Assembly: GCA_002358965.1 (NCBI GenBank) | Contig: DEPW01000115.1 | Span: forward strand, 1-42,929 | DNA length: 42,929 bases | Direction of reading: 5' to 3' | DNA from: Bacteroidales bacterium UBA3382 | GTDB lineage: Bacteria > Bacteroidota > Bacteroidia > Bacteroidales > UBA932 | Part shown: in pieces, positions 32,240 to 41,445 of the stretch | Layout: each line of letters begins with the position of its first letter | Position numbering within the stretch: position 1 is the first letter of the stretch | Notes under the pieces: generated by a model | Database searches by the model: none | The model's input: the letters and a program-made list of their open reading frames with translations, nothing else | What the model was told of the DNA's origin: nothing | Translations under genes and position numbers: made by a program

Positions 32240-35200
32240 ATGTCATTCGTTCACCTTCACCTACATACCCAATATTCGATTCTCGATGGAGCCGCCCCTG
32301 TCGAAAAACTCATAGACAAGGCCATAGCTTACGGACATCCCGCAATTTCGATTACGGATCACGGAAACATGTACGGCGTAAAGGAGTTTTTTACCTATAT
32401 TAAGAAATACAATAAGTCCGACAAGGCAAAGGAGACGGGCAGGACCATCAAACCGATCCTCGGATGCGAAGTATATGTGGCAAAGGCGAGCCGTCTTCTC
32501 AAAGACAAGGAACACAAGGGGTATTATCATCTGATACTCCTTGCGAAAAACCTTAACGGCTATCACAATCTCATGAAACTCGTCTCTTACGGTTTCATCG
32601 ACGGCATGTATTACAAACCCCGTATCGACCACGAGCTGTTGGCCCGGTATCATCAGGACCTGATTTGCTGTTCGGCCTGCATAGCCGGAGAGATACCGAG
32701 GCTGATACTCGAAGGGGATATCTCCAAGGCGGAGGAAGCGGTCCTGTGGCACAAGGAACTGTTCGGGGAAGACTATTATCTCGAAGTACAGCTCCACAAG
32801 ACCGAGATTCCCGGACAGAGTCAGGAAGTCTATGAAAAGCAGTCCGAGGTAAACAGGCAGATTTTCGGTTTGGCCGAAAAATACGGAATAAAGGTCGTCG
32901 CGACGAACGATGTGCATTTTGCCGACAAAGAGGACGGCCCGGCGCACGACAGGCTCATCTGTCTTACGACCAATGCGGATTACAACAGTCCCGACAGGAT
33001 GAGGTATACCCAGCAGGAGTATTTCAAGAGCGAGGAGGAGATGGCCGCCCTGTTCCCGGAACATCCCGAAGCGATATCGAATACGCTCGAGGTGGCCGGC
33101 AAAGTGGAATATTACGACATAGATTCGGGGCATATCCTGCCGATTTTCCCTATTCCCGACGAGTTTCCGGATTCCGACGAGTATCTCAGGCATCTGGCCT
33201 ACAAGGGCGCTGAAACCCGTTATCCCGAAATGTCCGGAGATACGAGGGAAAGGATAGATTTCGAGCTTGAAACCATCAAGAGGATGGGTTTTCCGGACTA
33301 TTTCCTGATTGTTCAGGACTTCATCAAGGAGGCAAGGAACAGAGGCGTTTCAGTAGGTCCCGGAAGAGGCTCGGCTGCCGGTTCGGTCGTTGCTTATTGT
33401 TTGGGGATCACCAATATAGATCCTATCAAATATCAATTGCTTTTCGAGCGTTTCCTGAATCCCGACCGTATATCGATGCCGGATATAGACATAGATTTCG
33501 ATGATGACGGGCGGTCCAAGGTATTCAGGTATGTCGAGGAAAAATACGGGGAAGACCATATTTCGCATGTGGTGACTTTCGGTACGATGGCCGCAAAGAG
33601 CGCCATCAAGGATATCGCGCGCATACACCAGTTGCCGCTGACAGAGGCCAACCGCCTTGCAAAGCTCGTTCCGGACAAGCCATTCGAAGTCCAGGGCAGT
33701 CCCAAACCTGTCAAACCGACTTTGGCCAACTGTGTGAAATACATTCCGGAGTTCAAGGCCGAACTTGAAAACCCTAATCCGCTGGTGAGGGATACGCTCA
33801 AATATGCCATAGAGCTTGAAGGTACGGTAAGGCAGACCGGCGTCCATGCCTGCGCTCTGATCATCGGCAGGGACGATCTGACCAAATACATCCCCATCAG
33901 CGTGACCGAAGACAAGGATAGCGGCAAGGAAATCTGGGTCTCGCAGTATGAAGGCAAATACATCGAAGAGGTAGGAATGCTCAAGATGGATTTCCTCGGC
34001 CTCAAGACATTGAGCATCATCAAGGAGTGTCTGTCCAACATCAGGAAATCCCACGGTGTGGATATCGACATCGAAAAGATTCCTATCGATGACGGGCAGA
34101 CCTACAGGCTTTACAGTCGCGGAGACACTACGAGCGTGTTCCAGTTCGAGTCTCCCGGAATGAAGAAGTGGCTCAAGGAACTGTGTCCGAACCGTTTCGA
34201 GGATCTTATCGCCATGAACGCCCTTTACCGTCCAGGACCGATGGATTACATCCCGTCGTTCGTCGCCCGCAAGCAGGGCCGCGAGGCCATTACCTACGAC
34301 TTGCCGGATATGGAGGAATACCTGCAGGACACCTATGGCATAACCGTCTACCAGGAGCAGGTGATGCTTTTGTCCCAGAAGCTTGCAGGCTTCACCAAGG
34401 GGCAGGCGGACAAATTGAGGAAGGCCATGGGAAAGAAGCAGTTGGCTGTAATGAAGGAACTGTACGGGCTGTTCATGGAAGGAGGAAAGGCCAAGGGCCA
34501 TCCGGAGGATATCCTTAACAAGATATGGAAGGATTGGGAAAAATTCGCCGAATACGCCTTTAACAAGTCCCATGCTACATGCTACGCGTGGGTAAGCTAC
34601 CAGACCGCCTATCTCAAGGCCCATTATCCGGCCGAATTCCAGGCTGCCAACCTGAGCAAACAGCTCGGCAATATAGAGGAAATCAAGAAAATCATGCTCG
34701 ATTGCAAGCTCTCGCGCATCCCGGTGTTGGGTCCCGATATCAATGAATCCGATACCCGTTTTACCGTCAACAAAGACGGGGCTGTGCGTTTCGGGCTGGG
34801 CGGTGTGAAAGGTTTCGGGGAAAAAGCCGTGGAAATGATACTGGAAGAGAGGAGCAAAGGGCAGTTCAAGGATATTTTCGACTTTATGGAACGCATCCCG
34901 CGCGGAATCCTGAACCGCAAGACCTTCGAATATCTCCTCCTGTCCGGGACTTTCGACAGTCTTGGCATAAGCCGGGCGCAATATCTTCTTCCTTGCGGCA
35001 AGGACGAATGCTTCATCGATTCGCTTTTAAGGTACGCGGATCTCTTCAGGCAAGGCGAAGAGGCCAACGCCGTATCGCTTTTCGAGGATTCCGAGGAAAT
35101 CAGGCCTCCCCGTCCGGAGATCCCGCCGATGCCGCGCGAAATCAACACGGACTACTACCTTAATATGGAAAAAGAGTTGGTAGGCATGTATCTTTCAGCC

Positions 35201-35839
35201 CATCCGCTGGACCGGTATGCGTTTGAAGTCAGGCAGTTCACCAATCTCGAACTCGCGGATCTGGACAGCGTGGTGCAGGAGAGCAACTCGGAACAGAAGA
35301 AAGAGGGCATGGAGATAGCCGTGGCCGGCTATGTTACGGGCTTTACGAGCATGGTGGCGGCCGCAAGCAACAAACCGTGGTGCAGATTCGTAGTAGAGGA
35401 TTTCATCGGATCCAAGGAGTTTTCGCTTTTCGGTAAGGATTATGAGGCGTTCGCATCGAAAGTGCAGCTGCACAATACCATTCTCATCGAAGGCGTCATA
35501 GGTCCGCGGTACTATGTCAATCCCAAGGACGCCAAGGCGAAAAAGCCGGAAAATGTATTCAAAATCAAGAAGATATCCCTCCTCGGCAATGTGTCCGAGG
35601 AGAGAGTGAAGAGCCTGGTGATAGAGGTCGCTACGGATATGATCACTCCCAACTTCCGAAAAGGACTGGTTACGGTGCTGAAAAAGCACAAAGGCCGAAA
35701 CAGGCTCGAGCTCAGACTGGTTGACAGGCAGACCGAATATGTCGTGGACTTCTTCTCCAAAAAATATTCGGTGTCCGTGGACATGTTCCTGTTGGATGAA
35801 CTCGAAGGTATGTCCGTTCCTTATAAGATTATGACATGA
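32240..35839 (+). CDS. dnaE: DNA polymerase III subunit alpha
   Basis: 1199 residues. PHP domain at the start (FVHLHLHTQYSILDGA), then the C-family polymerase core with GPGRGSAAGSVVAYCLGITN and the catalytic aspartates in MPDIDIDFDDDGR (Asp415, Asp417 and Asp419 region). Further blocks are FLGLKTLSIIKECLSNI and RPGPMDYIPSFVARKQGREA. A tandem HhH region and a C-terminal OB fold (EIAVAGYVTGFTSMV) follow. It is the replicative polymerase. The ATG at 32228 would add four residues; I prefer 32240 because of promoter spacing and because homologues begin close to the HLHxHTQYS motif. Confidence 0.97.
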   Translation: MSFVHLHLHTQYSILDGAAPVEKLIDKAIAYGHPAISITDHGNMYGVKEFFTYIKKYNKSDKAKETGRTIKPILGCEVYVAKASRLLKDKEHKGYYHLILLAKNLNGYHNLMKLVSYGFIDGMYYKPRIDHELLARYHQDLICCSACIAGEIPRLILEGDISKAEEAVLWHKELFGEDYYLEVQLHKTEIPGQSQEVYEKQSEVNRQIFGLAEKYGIKVVATNDVHFADKEDGPAHDRLICLTTNADYNSPDRMRYTQQEYFKSEEEMAALFPEHPEAISNTLEVAGKVEYYDIDSGHILPIFPIPDEFPDSDEYLRHLAYKGAETRYPEMSGDTRERIDFELETIKRMGFPDYFLIVQDFIKEARNRGVSVGPGRGSAAGSVVAYCLGITNIDPIKYQLLFERFLNPDRISMPDIDIDFDDDGRSKVFRYVEEKYGEDHISHVVTFGTMAAKSAIKDIARIHQLPLTEANRLAKLVPDKPFEVQGSPKPVKPTLANCVKYIPEFKAELENPNPLVRDTLKYAIELEGTVRQTGVHACALIIGRDDLTKYIPISVTEDKDSGKEIWVSQYEGKYIEEVGMLKMDFLGLKTLSIIKECLSNIRKSHGVDIDIEKIPIDDGQTYRLYSRGDTTSVFQFESPGMKKWLKELCPNRFEDLIAMNALYRPGPMDYIPSFVARKQGREAITYDLPDMEEYLQDTYGITVYQEQVMLLSQKLAGFTKGQADKLRKAMGKKQLAVMKELYGLFMEGGKAKGHPEDILNKIWKDWEKFAEYAFNKSHATCYAWVSYQTAYLKAHYPAEFQAANLSKQLGNIEEIKKIMLDCKLSRIPVLGPDINESDTRFTVNKDGAVRFGLGGVKGFGEKAVEMILEERSKGQFKDIFDFMERIPRGILNRKTFEYLLLSGTFDSLGISRAQYLLPCGKDECFIDSLLRYADLFRQGEEANAVSLFEDSEEIRPPRPEIPPMPREINTDYYLNMEKELVGMYLSAHPLDRYAFEVRQFTNLELADLDSVVQESNSEQKKEGMEIAVAGYVTGFTSMVAAASNKPWCRFVVEDFIGSKEFSLFGKDYEAFASKVQLHNTILIEGVIGPRYYVNPKDAKAKKPENVFKIKKISLLGNVSEERVKSLVIEVATDMITPNFRKGLVTVLKKHKGRNRLELRLVDRQTEYVVDFFSKKYSVSVDMFLLDELEGMSVPYKIMT

Positions 35840-35847
35840 CCGTCATG
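35835..35847. repeat. 13-bp palindrome at the dnaE stop, upstream of the sulfatase operon
   Basis: CATGAC-C-GTCATG is a perfect palindrome around one central base. It covers the dnaE stop codon and lies 41 bases before the -7 element of the sulfatase gene. It could be an operator; it has no T tract and is too short for a convincing terminator. Confidence 0.45.
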
Positions 35848-35887
35848 CGGATTTGTCGGAAAATGCTCCTGTTTGCAGGAAAATCTT

Positions 35888-35895
35888 TAACTTTG
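35888..35895 (+). promoter_or_regulatory. -7 element TAACTTTG for the sulfatase-GH92 operon
   Basis: TAACTTTG ending 26 bases before the chosen ATG at 35922. It shows the pair has its own promoter and is not simply read through from dnaE. Confidence 0.65.
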
Positions 35896-35921
35896 ATGCA
35901 GCAAATCAATATGCTCCAAAT

Positions 35922-37520
35922 ATGAAAACCACCATATCGAGGCATCTGGCAAACCTCGGCGGAGGTCTGGCGGTCGGCATACTTGTGATTCCGGCAGCCT
36001 GCTCTTCCCGTGCGGCCAAGGACGACGCCGGAAAGGACCGGCCGATGAATATCCTGTACATCATGTGCGACGATCATTCGTATCAGACGATCAGCGCATA
36101 CGGCAGCCGGCTGATAGAGACTCCGAACATCGACAGGATAGCGGATTCGGGGATGATCTTCACAAACAGCTTCGTGGCCAATTCCGTAAGTGCTCCGAGC
36201 CGCGCATGCCTGCTGACAGGAAAGCACAGCCACATGAACGGCATGACCGACAATACCAAGACTTTCGACGGTTCGCAACAGACTTTTCCGAAACTTCTCC
36301 GGCAGGCCGGATATCAGACGGCGATAGTGGGCAAGTGGCACCTTGTTTCCGAACCGACGGGCTTCGACTATTGGAACATCCTTATCGGGCAGGGCGAATA
36401 TTACAACCCGACATTCATCGACAACGGGAAAAAGAAGGTCGTAAAGGGCTACGCCACCGAAGTGACTACCGACCTGGCGCTCCAATGGCTTGAAAAAGGA
36501 AGGGACACTGCCAGGCCGTTCTGCCTGTTGCTCCATCACAAGGCCCCTCACCGTACATGGATGCCGGATACGGCGGATCTGGGCGCGTTCGACAATCTCG
36601 AACTGTCTTTGCCGGATAATTTTTACGATGACTATCAGGGCCGTCCTGCGGCCGCCGCCCAGGAAATGGAGATAGCTCGCCACATGGATCTGGTCTACGA
36701 CCTGAAGATGGCCGACAAGGAAGGCGAAATCCATACCGACACCTCTCTTGAGGAGTACGGCCGCGCAATCTACTCCCGCATGGATCCCGAACAGAAAAAG
36801 GCATGGGATGCATATTACGACCCTGTCATCGAAGAGTTCAAGGAAAGCGGCCTGAGCGGAGAAGATCTGGCCGAGTGGAAGTATCGCCGTTACATGCTCG
36901 ACTACCTCAGCGTAATCCGTTCGGTAGACAGGAATGTCGGCAGGGTGATAGATTATCTCCAGCAAAACGGTCTGTGGGACAACACCATCATAGTCTATAC
37001 TTCGGACCAGGGGTTCTATATGGGCGAACACGGCTGGTTCGACAAGCGTTTCATGTATGAGGAGTCTTTCCGCACCCCGATGCTCGTGCGTTACCCGGGA
37101 GGATACCGTGGCGAAGTGGATGCGCTCGTGCAGAACATAGACCATGCACCGACCTTTCTGGAGGCGGCCGGAGTGCAAGTACCCGAAGACATACAGGGAG
37201 AGTCCTACCTGTCGTTCCTCAAGGACGGCAAGGCCCCTGAAGGAGGCTGGAGGGACGCCTTGTATTATCATTATTACGAATATCCCGGAGAACATGCGGT
37301 GCGTCGCCATTACGGAGTCCGTACCGACCGTTACAAACTGATGCATTTTTACGGTGACATTGATTCCTGGGAACTCTACGACTTGGAAGAAGACCCGCAT
37401 GAGATGCACAATCTTTACGGAAAAGAGGAATATTCCGGGATTCAAGAAGAGTTGTATGAAAAGCTGGCGGAGTTGCAGAGGCAATACGATGATACCACGG
37501 CTTTAAAACAAAACATGTAA
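35922..37520 (+). CDS. Sulfatase of the Ser-type (S1 family), lipoprotein
   Basis: 532 residues from the ATG at 35922; an in-frame longer start precedes the promoter. Lipobox IPAAC (Cys27). The alkaline-phosphatase-like fold has the metal pair DD (50-51) and the sulfatase signature SAPSRACLLTG (90-100). Ser90 is the residue turned into formylglycine, which needs a radical SAM maturase (anSME) not seen here. VGKWHL, the HHKAPH block and TSDQGFYMGEHGWFDKR also fit. The closest group I recognise is N-acetylglucosamine-6-sulfatase-like enzymes of gut Bacteroides, a tentative substrate call. Its stop overlaps the start of the GH92 gene (TAATG). Confidence 0.9.
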   Translation: MKTTISRHLANLGGGLAVGILVIPAACSSRAAKDDAGKDRPMNILYIMCDDHSYQTISAYGSRLIETPNIDRIADSGMIFTNSFVANSVSAPSRACLLTGKHSHMNGMTDNTKTFDGSQQTFPKLLRQAGYQTAIVGKWHLVSEPTGFDYWNILIGQGEYYNPTFIDNGKKKVVKGYATEVTTDLALQWLEKGRDTARPFCLLLHHKAPHRTWMPDTADLGAFDNLELSLPDNFYDDYQGRPAAAAQEMEIARHMDLVYDLKMADKEGEIHTDTSLEEYGRAIYSRMDPEQKKAWDAYYDPVIEEFKESGLSGEDLAEWKYRRYMLDYLSVIRSVDRNVGRVIDYLQQNGLWDNTIIVYTSDQGFYMGEHGWFDKRFMYEESFRTPMLVRYPGGYRGEVDALVQNIDHAPTFLEAAGVQVPEDIQGESYLSFLKDGKAPEGGWRDALYYHYYEYPGEHAVRRHYGVRTDRYKLMHFYGDIDSWELYDLEEDPHEMHNLYGKEEYSGIQEELYEKLAELQRQYDDTTALKQNM

Positions 37521-39817
37521 TGAAAATCACTTTGATATCGCTTGCGGCCTTTGCCGCGGTATCGCTGTTTTTTCCACAAAACGCTATGGGACAGAACGAT
37601 TTTACCAGGTGGGTGAATCCTATGACAGGGACATCGAAAATGGGGCATGTCTTTCCGGGAGCATGCTATCCGTTCGGAGGAGTGCAGTTAAGCCCGGATA
37701 CCGATACGGTGCCTCATAACATCGACGGAGTCTATCAGCCGAAGGCTTATGAGTATTGTGCGGGCTATCAGTATGCGGACAATACCATAGTTGGGTTCAG
37801 CCATACGCATTTCAGCGGAACAGGGCATTCGGACCTGGGCGATGTGCTGATAATGCCTGCGACAGGGCCGTTGAAACTCAGGCCCGGGACGAAAGAAGAC
37901 CCTGACAGCGGTTACAGATCCCGTTTCTCGCATGAAAACGAGCAGGCCCGTCCCGGATATTACAAGGCTTACCTTGACGATTACGGAATCCTTGCAGAGC
38001 TTACGGCCACGCCCAGGACGGGAGTACACCGGTATACCTATGCTGAAGATGCCGGGGAGCAGCGCATAATCCTCGATCTGATACACGGGATATACAATTA
38101 CGACGGAAAGACGCTTTGGGCGCAGATCCGTGTCGAAAACGACACGCTTGTAACCGGTTACAGGATAACAAACGGCTGGGCGCGGACGAATTATGTATAT
38201 TTCGCAATCGAATTTTCCCGTCCCATACGCGATTACGGCTACGAGGAGTTCGGCAAAGTCCTGTACAACGGATTTTACAGGCGTTTCGATACCAAGCGCA
38301 ATTTTCCCGAAATTGCCGGAAGGAAGATTGCGGCCTGGTTCGAGTTCGATCCTTCCGAATCGCGTGAACTCGAAATCAAGGTGGCCCTTTCCGCTACCGG
38401 GACGGACGGGGCTTTGAGGAATCTCCGCGCCGAGACTTCCGGGAAAGATTTCGCGCAGTTGGCTCGGGAGGCTCATGATGCATGGAACGATGCGCTTTCG
38501 GTAATTGAGGCCGAAGGAAGCGATGATGGGCTGGCCATGTTCTATACATCTTTGTACCATACGATGATCAATCCTTCTGTCTATATGGATGTCGATGGCC
38601 GTTACAGGGGAGTGGACGGAAATATCCATCAGGCCGAAGGCTTTACGAACTATACGATTTTTTCGACCTGGGACACTTTCCGGGCCCTGCATCCGCTATA
38701 CAATCTGATTCAGAGGGAGCGCAGCCGCGAGATGATGGAGTCGTTGCTTGCGCATTCGGAACAGAGCGTGCATGGGGCGCTGCCGGTATGGAGCCATTGT
38801 GCCAATGAAAACTGGTGCATGATCGGCTATCACAGCGTGCCTATCCTCGCCGATGCCATCGCGACAGGCATACCGGTGGACGGCCGAAGGGCTTTGGATG
38901 CCATGGTCCGCAGTTCCAATCTTCCTTATTACGAGGGTATTGCGGATATGCTCGAACTCGGATATGTGCCAATCGAGGCTTCGGCAAGTTCGGCTTCGGT
39001 CACCCTCGAATACGCATATGACGACTGGGCGGTCTACAGGACGGCTCTGGCTGCAGGCGATTCGTCGGTTGCCGCTGTCTATAAGACGAGGTCTGAAAAT
39101 TACAAAAACATCTTCGATACCGAGACTCTCCATGCCCGTCCGCGTTACCGTGACGGCCGGTTCAAAGAGGACTTCGACCTGCAAAGCACCCACGGCCAGG
39201 GCTTCATAGAGGGCAACTCGCTTAACTACTCGTTCTTCGTGCCTCATGATGTTCCCGAACTGATCAGGCTGATGGGAGGCGAGGATCGGTTCATCGCCAA
39301 TCTCGATTCGCTTTTCACCATGCATCTGCCTGACAGTTTCTTTGCCGAAACGGAAGATGTGACCCGCGAGGGCATACTCGGCGGCTATGTGCACGGTAAC
39401 GAGCCGAGCCATCATGTAGCCTTCCTTTACGCATGGACTTCCCAACCATGGAAGACCCACTACTGGCAGAGGGAGATAATGGACAGGATGTATGTCAACA
39501 GGATAGACGGTCTGTGCGGCAACGATGACTGCGGCCAGATGTCGGCATGGTACATATTTTCGGCAATGGGTTTCTATCCGGTATGCCCGGGGACAGGCGA
39601 GTATGTGCTGGCGGCTCCGTACCTTCCATATATCAAGGTGAATCTTGAAAACGGGAAGACTTTCGAAATCAAGGCTCCGGGAGTGAGCGCGGAGAACCGC
39701 TATGTCAGGTCCGTGCGCCTTAACGGGAAGAAACATGAAGGACGGACTATTTCATATTCAGACATACTTGCCGGCGGCGTACTCGAGTTCGAGATGGCTT
39801 CCGAATACGGGAAATAG
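37520..39817 (+). CDS. GH92 family alpha-mannosidase
   Basis: 765 residues. Signal peptide 1-24 (ends AMG), so periplasmic or exported. The GH92 beta-sandwich start WVNPMTGTSKMGHVFPGACYP and GFSHTHFSGTGHSDLGD are followed by the (alpha/alpha)6 domain. Its hallmark GNDDCGQMSAWYIFSAMGFY and a further block VHGNEPSHHVAFLYAW are present. GH92 enzymes are Ca-dependent exo-alpha-mannosidases that trim mannose from N-glycans or yeast mannan. The start overlaps the sulfatase stop by one base, so the two proteins are made together, which suggests a glycan carrying both sulfate and mannose, such as host N-glycan. No SusC/SusD pair is in the window. Confidence 0.94.
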   Translation: MKITLISLAAFAAVSLFFPQNAMGQNDFTRWVNPMTGTSKMGHVFPGACYPFGGVQLSPDTDTVPHNIDGVYQPKAYEYCAGYQYADNTIVGFSHTHFSGTGHSDLGDVLIMPATGPLKLRPGTKEDPDSGYRSRFSHENEQARPGYYKAYLDDYGILAELTATPRTGVHRYTYAEDAGEQRIILDLIHGIYNYDGKTLWAQIRVENDTLVTGYRITNGWARTNYVYFAIEFSRPIRDYGYEEFGKVLYNGFYRRFDTKRNFPEIAGRKIAAWFEFDPSESRELEIKVALSATGTDGALRNLRAETSGKDFAQLAREAHDAWNDALSVIEAEGSDDGLAMFYTSLYHTMINPSVYMDVDGRYRGVDGNIHQAEGFTNYTIFSTWDTFRALHPLYNLIQRERSREMMESLLAHSEQSVHGALPVWSHCANENWCMIGYHSVPILADAIATGIPVDGRRALDAMVRSSNLPYYEGIADMLELGYVPIEASASSASVTLEYAYDDWAVYRTALAAGDSSVAAVYKTRSENYKNIFDTETLHARPRYRDGRFKEDFDLQSTHGQGFIEGNSLNYSFFVPHDVPELIRLMGGEDRFIANLDSLFTMHLPDSFFAETEDVTREGILGGYVHGNEPSHHVAFLYAWTSQPWKTHYWQREIMDRMYVNRIDGLCGNDDCGQMSAWYIFSAMGFYPVCPGTGEYVLAAPYLPYIKVNLENGKTFEIKAPGVSAENRYVRSVRLNGKKHEGRTISYSDILAGGVLEFEMASEYGK

Positions 39818-39829
39818 TCGCCGGGTCGG

Positions 39830-41347
39830 TTACACCAAACTCTCTCCGGTCATCTCGGCAGGCTGGGGTATCCCCATCAGCTTAAGTATGGTAGGGGCGA
39901 CATCCGCCAGTTTGCCGTCGCGTACGGATTTGATGTCATCGTCTATGACGATGAACTGTACAGGATTCAGCGAGTGTGCCGTGTTAGGGGTGCCGTCGTC
40001 GTTAATGGCATGATCGGCATTGCCGTGGTCGGCAGTAAGCAATACCGTGTAGCCGTCCTTGATGGCTGCCGTCACGACTTTTTCAACGCATGAATCGACT
40101 GTGCGCACTGCCTTGCAGATAGCCTCATATACCCCTGTGTGTCCTACCATGTCGCCGTTTGCGAAATTGAGTACGATCAGGTCCTCTTCTTTGGTGTCGA
40201 GTTCCTTTACGAGCGCTTCGGCCACTTCAGGTGCGCTCATTTCGGGTTTGAGGTCGTATGTGGCTACTTTCGGAGACGGAATCAGTATGCGTTTTTCTCC
40301 CGGAAACTCTTCCTCGCGGCCGCCGGAGAAGAAAAATGTCACATGGGCGTATTTTTCGGTTTCGGCGATGCGCAATTGCCTGCGCCCTGCTTTCGATACG
40401 ACCTCTCCGAGGGTCTCGGGTACCTTTTCCTTGTCGAAGAGGATATGGACTCCCTTGAATTTGTCGTCATACGGTGTCATGCAGCAATAATACAGAGGAA
40501 TGGTATTCATTCCGTATTCAGGCATGTCCTCCTGTGTGAGCACCTGGGTGATTTCGCGCGCACGGTCGTTGCGGAAATTGAAGAATACCACCGCATCCCC
40601 TTTTCCGATCGTGGCCGTAGGCTTTCCGTTCCCGTCCACAACGACTATCGGCTTTATGAACTCGTCGGTCACATCGTTGTCGTATGAGGCCTGCACGCCT
40701 TCCGCAGCCGAGCGGAAAGCCTCTCCGCGGCCTTCGGTCAGCATGTCGTAAGCCATTTTTATGCGATCCCATCTCTTGTCGCGGTCCATGGCGTAATAAC
40801 GCCCGCAGACAGTGGCGACCTTCCCTGTGGTTTCGGACATTTTCGTCTCAAGGTCCTCTATGAAGCCTTTTCCGCTTTTCGGGTCGCAGTCTCTCCCGTC
40901 CATGAAGCAGTGTACATAGACTTCTTCAAGGCCGTATGAGGCTGCCACGGAAAGGAATTCGTAAAGGTGTGACAATGAGCTGTGTACGCCTCCGTTAGAT
41001 GTGAGCCCCATGAAATGCAGCTTGTGGCCTCCGTTGCGCACATATTCGTACAAGGCTTTGATTTCAGCATTTTCGAGCAGCGCATGCTTGTCGCAGGCCA
41101 TGTTGATTTTGACGAGATCCTGATAGACGATCCTTCCTCCGCCGAGGTTGAGATGTCCGACTTCGGAATTGCCCATCTGTCCTGCCGGGAGTCCCACATA
41201 TTGTCCGCAGGCCATAAGGTGGGACATCGGATATTTCGCCCTGAGGCTGTCTATGTAAGGCGTGCCGGCCGTATGGATGGCGTCGGATTTGTCCTTTTTG
41301 CCCTCTCCCCAGCCGTCGAGTATCATTAATAAGACTTTTTTGTTCAT
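39830..41347 (-). CDS. gpmI: 2,3-bisphosphoglycerate-independent phosphoglycerate mutase
   Basis: 505 residues, normal length. The N-terminus [12 protein letters not shown] has the first metal Asp (Asp11); the catalytic Ser61 lies in [47 protein letters not shown] and the C-terminal [14 protein letters not shown] complete the two-Mn alkaline-phosphatase-like enzyme. It interconverts 3- and 2-phosphoglycerate in glycolysis. A single gene with its own promoter, divergent from the RNase R gene and ending 12 bases from the GH92 stop. Confidence 0.97.
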   Translation of the reverse strand: MNKKVLLMILDGWGEGKKDKSDAIHTAGTPYIDSLRAKYPMSHLMACGQYVGLPAGQMGNSEVGHLNLGGGRIVYQDLVKINMACDKHALLENAEIKALYEYVRNGGHKLHFMGLTSNGGVHSSLSHLYEFLSVAASYGLEEVYVHCFMDGRDCDPKSGKGFIEDLETKMSETTGKVATVCGRYYAMDRDKRWDRIKMAYDMLTEGRGEAFRSAAEGVQASYDNDVTDEFIKPIVVVDGNGKPTATIGKGDAVVFFNFRNDRAREITQVLTQEDMPEYGMNTIPLYYCCMTPYDDKFKGVHILFDKEKVPETLGEVVSKAGRRQLRIAETEKYAHVTFFFSGGREEEFPGEKRILIPSPKVATYDLKPEMSAPEVAEALVKELDTKEEDLIVLNFANGDMVGHTGVYEAICKAVRTVDSCVEKVVTAAIKDGYTVLLTADHGNADHAINDDGTPNTAHSLNPVQFIVIDDDIKSVRDGKLADVAPTILKLMGIPQPAEMTGESLV

Positions 41348-41375
41348 ATTTTCCTTTAATAATTAAAACGGACTG

Positions 41376-41383
41376 CAAATTTA
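41376..41383 (-). promoter_or_regulatory. -7 element TAAATTTG for gpmI
   Basis: Minus-strand TAAATTTG followed by CA, 28 bases before the gpmI ATG. Confidence 0.65.
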
Positions 41384-41417
41384 AGAACTTGCAGGGATTT
41401 TTTGTCAACAATTGTTC

Positions 41418-41425
41418 TAAATTTG
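41418..41425 (+). promoter_or_regulatory. -7 element TAAATTTG for rnr
   Basis: TAAATTTG followed by CG, ending 20 bases before the ATG at 41446. The same core as the divergent gpmI promoter 42 bases away. Confidence 0.65.
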
Positions 41426-41445
41426 CGAAATTAATGAAATCTGAC

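Noticed and set aside
33350..34981. Long antisense open frame opposite dnaE
   Set aside because: It is a mirror of the dnaE codon pattern, with no signal or family; dnaE is unambiguous.
35829..37484. Long antisense open frame (about 550 codons) opposite the sulfatase gene
   Set aside because: The plus strand encodes a complete sulfatase with all motifs. The antisense translation has no recognisable family and arises from codon bias.
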